Virus record (IMG/VR): IMGVR_UViG_3300047550_003969
Span: 1 to 25,793 of that record
Length of the DNA: 25,793 bases
DNA from: a virus
Strand: one strand, 5' to 3'
Below, piece by piece: positions 21,647 to 25,793 of this stretch (the first letter of the stretch is position 1; each line of letters opens with the position of its first letter). The position numbers were made by a program, and so were the translations under genes. The notes beneath the pieces are model-generated. The model had not been told where the DNA came from and did not search any database. It saw nothing but the letters and a program-made list of their open reading frames with translations.

Positions 21647-22440
21647 AAGTAAGTGTAATAATACCGTGTTATAATTTTGAGCAGTATATCGAACAATGTT
21701 TACTATCGGCTGCCTCTCAAAAAACCAACTTTGAATTTGAGATATTGATACGAGATGACGGATCTTCGGACAAATCAAGAGATTGTATCAACAGAGTATG
21801 TTATAGATTGGGAGATGGTTTCAACATCCGTAACTTTTCCGACATACATGAACAAGGAAAAAATTTGGGACATTCTGGGCTGAATAATTTCAGGTTCATG
21901 TTAGACCAAGCAAAAGGAGATTATATAGCGTATCTTGATGGAGACGATTATTGGATAGACCCATATAAACTTCAATTTCAAGTGGATTTTTTGGAAAATA
22001 ATAAAGAGTATGTTATGGTTTTCACTGGTCACTGGGAAAAAAATGATGAAGGAGTATATAACCCATCGGACCCAGGTTGTTGGCTCGGTCTTCCATCAAA
22101 TTTGTTCAAGGATAATGACGTGAGTACTGATAGATTACTAAGTTATAATTGGGCGGTGTACGGCAGAGTTTACAGAAATATTCCAAATTTGATAAAAGAC
22201 TGGATGGTTGGATTGCCCATATTAGATTGGCCCATGAACTATGAAATGTCAAAGATCGGAAAAATAAAATATATTGACATTCCCACGGGAGTGTATAGAA
22301 TTCATAACAAATCCACTTTTGGAATATTGAACGAAAATAAAAAGAAAGAGCACGTCGATAATGTCCGAAAGATAATAAGAGAAAAACATAAAGAAAGTTA
22401 TCTAGATTACGATACAAACGAACCAATCGTTGGAATGTGA
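21643..22440 (+). CDS. GT2-family glycosyltransferase
   Basis: A 265-residue family 2 GT-A transferase. VSVIIPCYNFEQYIEQCLLSA, EILIRDDGSSDKS and GDYIAYLDGDDYW (the metal-binding DxD) are the standard N-terminal half; W-rich LLSYNWAVYG and LPILDWPMNYEMSKIGKIKYI, then GVYRIH complete the acceptor half. It overlaps the aminotransferase-like gene by 4 nt, so the two probably act on the same amino-sugar. This is a separate glycosylation unit from the large operon on the left. Confidence 0.86.
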   Translation: MKVSVIIPCYNFEQYIEQCLLSAASQKTNFEFEILIRDDGSSDKSRDCINRVCYRLGDGFNIRNFSDIHEQGKNLGHSGLNNFRFMLDQAKGDYIAYLDGDDYWIDPYKLQFQVDFLENNKEYVMVFTGHWEKNDEGVYNPSDPGCWLGLPSNLFKDNDVSTDRLLSYNWAVYGRVYRNIPNLIKDWMVGLPILDWPMNYEMSKIGKIKYIDIPTGVYRIHNKSTFGILNENKKKEHVDNVRKIIREKHKESYLDYDTNEPIVGM

Positions 22441-22444
22441 TAAA

Positions 22445-22927
22445 ATGAAAAAACTAATATACAAACAAGGAGACTTATTGATAGCAGAAGATGTACAAGT
22501 GATTGGACACCAAGCCAATTGTCAAAATACATTTGGAGCGGGTATTGCTAAAAATATAAAAGAATTTTATCCTAAAGCGTTTCACGCCGACACTATGGCT
22601 TACAAAGATGGAAAAGCCGTATTGGGTAGTTTTAGTTTTTGTCACTTAGAGTTCAGCAGCCGATTCAAAAAGATTTTTAATCTTTATGGTCAAAGTTTAT
22701 ATGGTAAAGGAAAACGGCAAACAAACTATAATGCGTTATTTGATGCACTAGAAGGAATGAAGAACCATCTGATTGAAAATGACGAAGATCTCCCGGTTCC
22801 AGATGTTGGGTTTCCGTATCTTATGGGGTGTGGACTTGGTGGTGGCGACTGGCGTATCGTGGAAAGACTAATAGAAGTAGCTTTCCATAACTACGAAGGA
22901 AATGTTATAATCTATAAACTCCAATAG
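22445..22927 (+). CDS. Macro-domain protein (ADP-ribose binding or hydrolase)
   Basis: A 160-residue macro domain. VIGHQANCQNTFGAGIAKNIKEFYPKA carries the N..G.G.A......P pattern of the ADP-ribose pocket, FNLYGQ and VGFPYLMGCGLGGGDWRIVERLI give the second loop (P..G.GlgG..W). Such proteins bind or hydrolyse ADP-ribose 1''-phosphate or ADP-ribosyl groups. The frame can be read from a TTG at 22430, but that lies in the GT2 gene and the ATG at 22445 is better. Its stop abuts the convergent gene. With the SLOG protein it makes two ADP-ribose-type modules in one operon. Confidence 0.85.
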   Translation: MKKLIYKQGDLLIAEDVQVIGHQANCQNTFGAGIAKNIKEFYPKAFHADTMAYKDGKAVLGSFSFCHLEFSSRFKKIFNLYGQSLYGKGKRQTNYNALFDALEGMKNHLIENDEDLPVPDVGFPYLMGCGLGGGDWRIVERLIEVAFHNYEGNVIIYKLQ

Positions 22928-23857
22928 TTATATGTTTTCATTTTGTAGCTTTATAAGATCTTTTACTTTTATTATTTGTTTTTTATTGAATACATCATCG
23001 TCAACAACTGACCGAGTATAATAATCGTTTGTGTCTAGTTCTTTTGGTACTACTCCCTTACAAATTTTAAAAGCATCATCAAAAGACATATAATCAAAAA
23101 CTGTACATTTTGACGTTGGATTGCAATTATAAACTTTTAATTTATATTCTTCAAATATCGGTTTAAGTTTTTTTAGCATTCTATTATATCGAAGGTATGC
23201 TTGAGGAGTTCCTTTTTTTGATTGAGGAAACGCGTATTGTTGATCACCTTGTTGAGCCTCAAAATCAACACCAACCAAAAATACACGCTGACATCCCATA
23301 TAATGTAACAATCTCAACCCAACAAACATCGTAGATAAAACGTGGGGAGGATTTTTTTCTCCCCACTGTGCATATTTCGTGTTAAAAAAATTTTCAGGAT
23401 CAAACTTTTCTTTTCTTAAAAATCCAAACGTATTTGGACAGTCGGCCAATCTTTTATTTGTTTTAGAAAAAGTTCCGTTTGGTAATTTGGCAACAACTTT
23501 GTCTTCAAATTTGTGTACAGGACTAAAAGTTATACATTTTGGGTCAAAATATAAACCATGATGAAATTTTCTTACTCCGTCTGTGTGGCACCAAGCGGAA
23601 ACAGGAACTTTTGTAGCAATATTGTTGATACCCAACGAAACTATTCCTCTTTCGGATAGTTTTTCATATGGTATTTGATTGATACTTGGTCCTCCACAAA
23701 CTAAAAACGCAGAAGATTGATACCACAAGTTTCGTAAACTTATTGGATTCCATCCAGTATTATTGCAATATTCACATTTATATTCTTCACTTCTATGACA
23801 TTTGATACATTTTGTCTTGGAATCAAATAAAACCAACGCGTCTTGTTTAGGATTCAC
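22928..23857 (-). CDS. MptE/DUF115-like Rossmann protein with N-terminal zinc ribbon (GTG start)
   Basis: A 309-residue protein. Residues 17-35 hold CIKCHRSEEYKCEYCNNTG, two CxxC knuckles, likely a zinc site. SAFLVCGGPSINQIPYEKL is a GGPS loop as in DUF115/MptE-like and CstI-type sialyltransferase folds; VSLGINNIA, CHTDG and VFLVGVDFEAQQGDQQYAFP follow, matching the second half of that fold. DUF115 proteins include flagellin-glycosylating and pterin-pyrophosphokinase-like enzymes. Starts at GTG 4 nt after the tyrosinase stop, so it is co-transcribed with it. No Shine-Dalgarno. Function likely nucleotide-sugar linked but unproven. Confidence 0.6.
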   Translation of the reverse strand: MNPKQDALVLFDSKTKCIKCHRSEEYKCEYCNNTGWNPISLRNLWYQSSAFLVCGGPSINQIPYEKLSERGIVSLGINNIATKVPVSAWCHTDGVRKFHHGLYFDPKCITFSPVHKFEDKVVAKLPNGTFSKTNKRLADCPNTFGFLRKEKFDPENFFNTKYAQWGEKNPPHVLSTMFVGLRLLHYMGCQRVFLVGVDFEAQQGDQQYAFPQSKKGTPQAYLRYNRMLKKLKPIFEEYKLKVYNCNPTSKCTVFDYMSFDDAFKICKGVVPKELDTNDYYTRSVVDDDVFNKKQIIKVKDLIKLQNENI

Positions 23858-23861
23858 ATTT

Positions 23862-25364
23862 TTATTTCATTACTATAAGTTTTACATTTTTTATCAACAC
23901 GTCTTTGTCTAAACCATATGTATAAAAGTTTAAATCAAATTTTCCCGAAGTCGGAACAGCCTTTATAATATTACCCAATTCACCCAAAGTCATTGTAAAC
24001 GTGTGAGACGCCTTGGGCGATGTTGTACTTGGATCTCCATCCATAATTTTTATTCGTCCAACATACGTTTTTCCAACATACACATCTATTCTAGCTCTTC
24101 CTTTATGGGATATTGGTCCAGTTTCAACTTCTAATAAAGAAATTGCATCAAACCATCCACTTCTAATAAATGCTTTTGTGCTTTCATCTGGTTCAATTGT
24201 AACACTCAATCCAGCTTTGGCTGTTGTTGACTTGTTAATATTAAAAGCTACCGAATTTATTGAATTTATTTGGCGAGGCGAAGATTTAAGTTTAAACGAT
24301 TCGATTGAAGGTGCTTGGTATGAGACAGATTGCGTCCACAAGAATATTTCTTTTACAGAAACACTTACAGGAGATCCATCAAGATCGGGATAAACATATC
24401 TTTGTTCACCCCAAGGACCATTTACGTCCGGCATAGTGTTCTTGTATAATGACCATATACGATCAAGATTAGCATGATGCATAAAGAAAATAGGATCATT
24501 AGCTGCGTATCTTAATGTTCCCATATTTCTATTACATCCATATCTTGTACCAACCCAATCGTGACCATCGTTGTGGGCGCCAGATTCAAGAAGTCCTTGG
24601 CCGGTCTTTTGATCTATACCAGGTTTACCCATAAATTGCTCCCACGGGGTTGTTAGCATAAGATTAATATATTCGTGGCTCATATAATTTCTGCATTCTT
24701 GAATATGCTGCTTTGAATCTTCTTGAGTTTCTAAATTCGGATCCATTCTGCTTTTGTCGATTGTTGGGCCACGATTGCCATCATACAAAGCAAGATTATC
24801 GAATCCAAGATTATCTCCCTTTACCATATTTTGCTTGGTCAAATCATACCCAAATAATGGACTTGCCAATCCTCTTTCTATTCTTTCTTTTGTGTTTGGC
24901 ATTTCAGCGTTATTCGTCCAGTCCCAATATGGATATGCGAAAGATGCTCCATTATATCCTTGCTTACTTAAACAATTTGCAAGAATTCTTTCGAGAAAGA
25001 AAATATAACCACGATGCCAAGGAAGAAAATGCCATCCCCAATGAACTTGAGGATGATCGGCATCCCACGCAGTACAATGTTTGTAATGAATACGTGCATA
25101 TGATTCCCAACTTGTGGACAACTCGAGCGGAATAGAATTTCGCATATATCCAACAGCTCTACATAGATTTTTTACTTCATCATCGGTGAGATCGTAAAAA
25201 CTCTTACGTACACGTAAAGGATCACTACCAAATACAAATTTTTTAGCGTCGTCTACTCCACACAATTCAAATGGTTTAGGTTGTTTTTCAGCGGTTTTTC
25301 CAATTGAAGCTATTGTTGCTCCAAACAAACCTGTTCCCAAAAAGTTTCTTCTTGATATGTCCAT
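23862..25364 (-). CDS. Tat-exported tyrosinase / polyphenol oxidase (type-3 copper enzyme)
   Basis: A 500-residue copper oxidase that would oxidise phenols or tyrosine to catechols and quinones. The start at 25364 gives a twin-arginine signal (SRRNFLG then a hydrophobic stretch). CuA: H93, H108 (QVH) and H117 (PWHR), with C97 placed as the Cys that forms the thioether to H108 in plant-type enzymes. CuB: H264, H268 (HNDGH) and DPIFFMHHANLDRIW (H296/H297). A middle linker with DLDGSPV and a C-terminal beta domain ending near KFDLNFYTYG recall the PPO1_DWL and PPO1_KFDV domains of plant polyphenol oxidases. The frame runs upstream to 25553, but that part crosses a terminator. Co-transcribed with the MptE-like gene. 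Tyrosinases in phages are, to my knowledge, not described. Confidence 0.9.
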   Translation of the reverse strand: MDISRRNFLGTGLFGATIASIGKTAEKQPKPFELCGVDDAKKFVFGSDPLRVRKSFYDLTDDEVKNLCRAVGYMRNSIPLELSTSWESYARIHYKHCTAWDADHPQVHWGWHFLPWHRGYIFFLERILANCLSKQGYNGASFAYPYWDWTNNAEMPNTKERIERGLASPLFGYDLTKQNMVKGDNLGFDNLALYDGNRGPTIDKSRMDPNLETQEDSKQHIQECRNYMSHEYINLMLTTPWEQFMGKPGIDQKTGQGLLESGAHNDGHDWVGTRYGCNRNMGTLRYAANDPIFFMHHANLDRIWSLYKNTMPDVNGPWGEQRYVYPDLDGSPVSVSVKEIFLWTQSVSYQAPSIESFKLKSSPRQINSINSVAFNINKSTTAKAGLSVTIEPDESTKAFIRSGWFDAISLLEVETGPISHKGRARIDVYVGKTYVGRIKIMDGDPSTTSPKASHTFTMTLGELGNIIKAVPTSGKFDLNFYTYGLDKDVLIKNVKLIVMK

Positions 25365-25371
25365 ATTATTT

Positions 25372-25387
25372 AGTATATATATATACT
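25372..25387. repeat. 16-bp perfect AT palindrome upstream of the tyrosinase
   Basis: AGTATATATATATACT, a perfect palindrome, 7 nt before the tyrosinase start and in its probable promoter region. No TTGAC-type -35 was found here, unlike other units; TATA-rich sequence next to it could serve as a -10. Confidence 0.4.
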
Positions 25388-25409
25388 TATAAAAATTTAA
25401 TAAATAAAA

Positions 25410-25431
25410 AATCCCCGACATCTCGGGGATT
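25410..25431 (-). terminator. Intrinsic terminator of the 64-residue membrane protein gene
   Basis: Perfect 9-bp stem AATCCCCGA/TCGGGGATT with loop CATC, then a U6 run on the minus strand. It separates this gene from the tyrosinase. Confidence 0.82.
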
Positions 25432-25438
25432 AAACTAT

Positions 25439-25633
25439 CTATTTTCTTAGTTGTTTTGTTATATTCAGCAGATAAGGATCTAATGTCATGCATCCCATCA
25501 TTGTCCACATAAACCACATCTGATTTACTAATATACAATTTGGTCCGCCGCATATTTCAGGTCCGCTATAATAGCTATAAATTGCGAAAGCAAAACAAAG
25601 TGGACTCCAAAGATAAGACAATATTTTCCTCAT
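25439..25633 (-). CDS. Small two-helix membrane protein
   Basis: A 64-residue hydrophobic protein: SYLWSPLCFAFAIYSYY and LVNQMWFMWTMMGCMTLDPYLL are two likely membrane segments joined by a Cys-Gly-Pro loop (PEICGGPNC, a possible disulfide if periplasmic), ending in a basic tail. Function not recognised; small membrane proteins in phages can be holin-like, pore-forming or envelope-modifying. AAGG abuts the ATG, so the ribosome site is poorly placed. Strong terminators on both sides make it a separate unit. Confidence 0.55.
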   Translation of the reverse strand: MRKILSYLWSPLCFAFAIYSYYSGPEICGGPNCILVNQMWFMWTMMGCMTLDPYLLNITKQLRK

Positions 25634-25669
25634 CCTTCATAAATATAATATATAAAAGTAAAAAATAAA

Positions 25670-25699
25670 GAGGGTGGACTTATTTTTTTGTCCACCCTC
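25670..25699 (-). terminator. Intrinsic terminator before the small membrane protein gene
   Basis: Perfect 10-bp stem GAGGGTGGAC/GTCCACCCTC with a 10-nt loop, followed on the minus strand by a U-rich run. It ends the gene running in from the right edge. Confidence 0.82.
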
Positions 25700-25715
25700 A
25701 CTGTTTTCTATTTTA

Positions 25716-25793
25716 TTATTGGCCATAGTCTTGATCAAATATGATGACCAATCCTAATAAGGCCCAACATACAACGGCTGCTACCATAATATG
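25716..25793 (-). CDS. C-terminal end or whole of a tiny single-helix membrane peptide
   Basis: An open frame ending in TAA at 25716-25718, 16 nt before a terminator. From the ATG at 25785-25787 it gives 23 residues, MVAAVVCWALLGLVIIFDQD then YGQ, a single membrane helix with an acidic end. The frame stays open to the window edge, so the gene may be longer. The terminator right after its stop supports that it is real. Confidence 0.4.
   Translation of the reverse strand, partial: HIMVAAVVCWALLGLVIIFDQDYGQ

Noticed and set aside
24713-25135. 140-residue plus-strand open frame
   Set aside because: It lies wholly antisense to the tyrosinase, with no ribosome site and no recognisable motif.
25365-25553. 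Upstream extension of the tyrosinase frame (63 extra residues)
   Set aside because: It crosses a perfect terminator hairpin and reads opposite to nothing conserved; the internal ATG gives a textbook Tat signal.
1-25793. T4-type late promoters (TATAAATA)
   Set aside because: No convincing exact match was found in intergenic positions; TATAAGTA before the tyrosinase is a near match but lies in a very AT-rich stretch.
1-25793. Bacterial chromosome rather than phage
   Set aside because: The density of phage replication and repair genes, tiny gaps and lack of housekeeping genes favour a phage; no structural gene is in the window to prove it.

Overview
The window looks like part of a large, AT-rich, T4-like tailed-phage genome. 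The evidence is a cluster of phage nucleic-acid genes: a PIF1-like helicase, a Cas4/RecB-type nuclease, a dNMP kinase, a gp62-like clamp-loader subunit, a T4 RnlA-type RNA ligase, a dCMP deaminase and UvsE. Genes are tightly packed, with 1-8 nt gaps or 4-nt overlaps, and no housekeeping or virion structural gene is visible. A secreted beta-barrel protein and a Tat-signal enzyme imply a diderm bacterial host with a Tat system. Verrucomicrobiota or a similar group is only a guess. No CRISPR array, insertion sequence or tRNA gene was seen.

Layout. (1) 1-679, minus: the N-terminal part of a PIF1-like helicase. (2) 738-10084, minus: a 12-gene operon of glycosyltransferases alternating with SAM methyltransferases, plus a 2-oxoglutarate/Fe(II) hydroxylase and a small coiled-coil protein, read from a promoter near 10103-10130. 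It probably builds a methylated glycan on a virion or host-surface target. (3) 10135-17922, mostly minus: replication, nucleotide and repair genes with small proteins between them, many with their own sigma70-like promoter (TTGAC-type -35, 16-17 nt spacer). (4) 18019-18738, minus: a monocistronic secreted outer-membrane barrel. (5) 18850-20380, minus: a phage-borne tmRNA (ssrA) followed 6 nt later by an ATP-grasp-like gene. (6) 20474-22927, plus: five tightly packed genes (small ORF, SLOG/DUF2493, short DegT-type aminotransferase, GT2, macro domain) diverging from the tmRNA. (7) 22928-25364, minus: a Rossmann MptE/DUF115-like protein and a Tat-exported type-3 copper tyrosinase/polyphenol oxidase. 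(8) 25439-25793, minus: two tiny membrane-protein genes, each with its own terminator.

How the parts may work together. The replication/repair genes feed phage DNA synthesis. The tmRNA may rescue ribosomes during infection. The glycosylation operon, the second GT2/aminotransferase pair and the cupin point to heavy investment in surface chemistry. The tyrosinase and the outer-membrane barrel are products meant for the host envelope or exterior. Strongest leads: the Tat-tyrosinase, the tmRNA with a long basic tag, the hydroxylase inside the methyl/glycosyltransferase operon, and the compact promoter design in which -35 boxes contain the upstream gene's stop codon and transcripts appear nearly leaderless. 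All functions are read from motifs by eye; no database search was possible.
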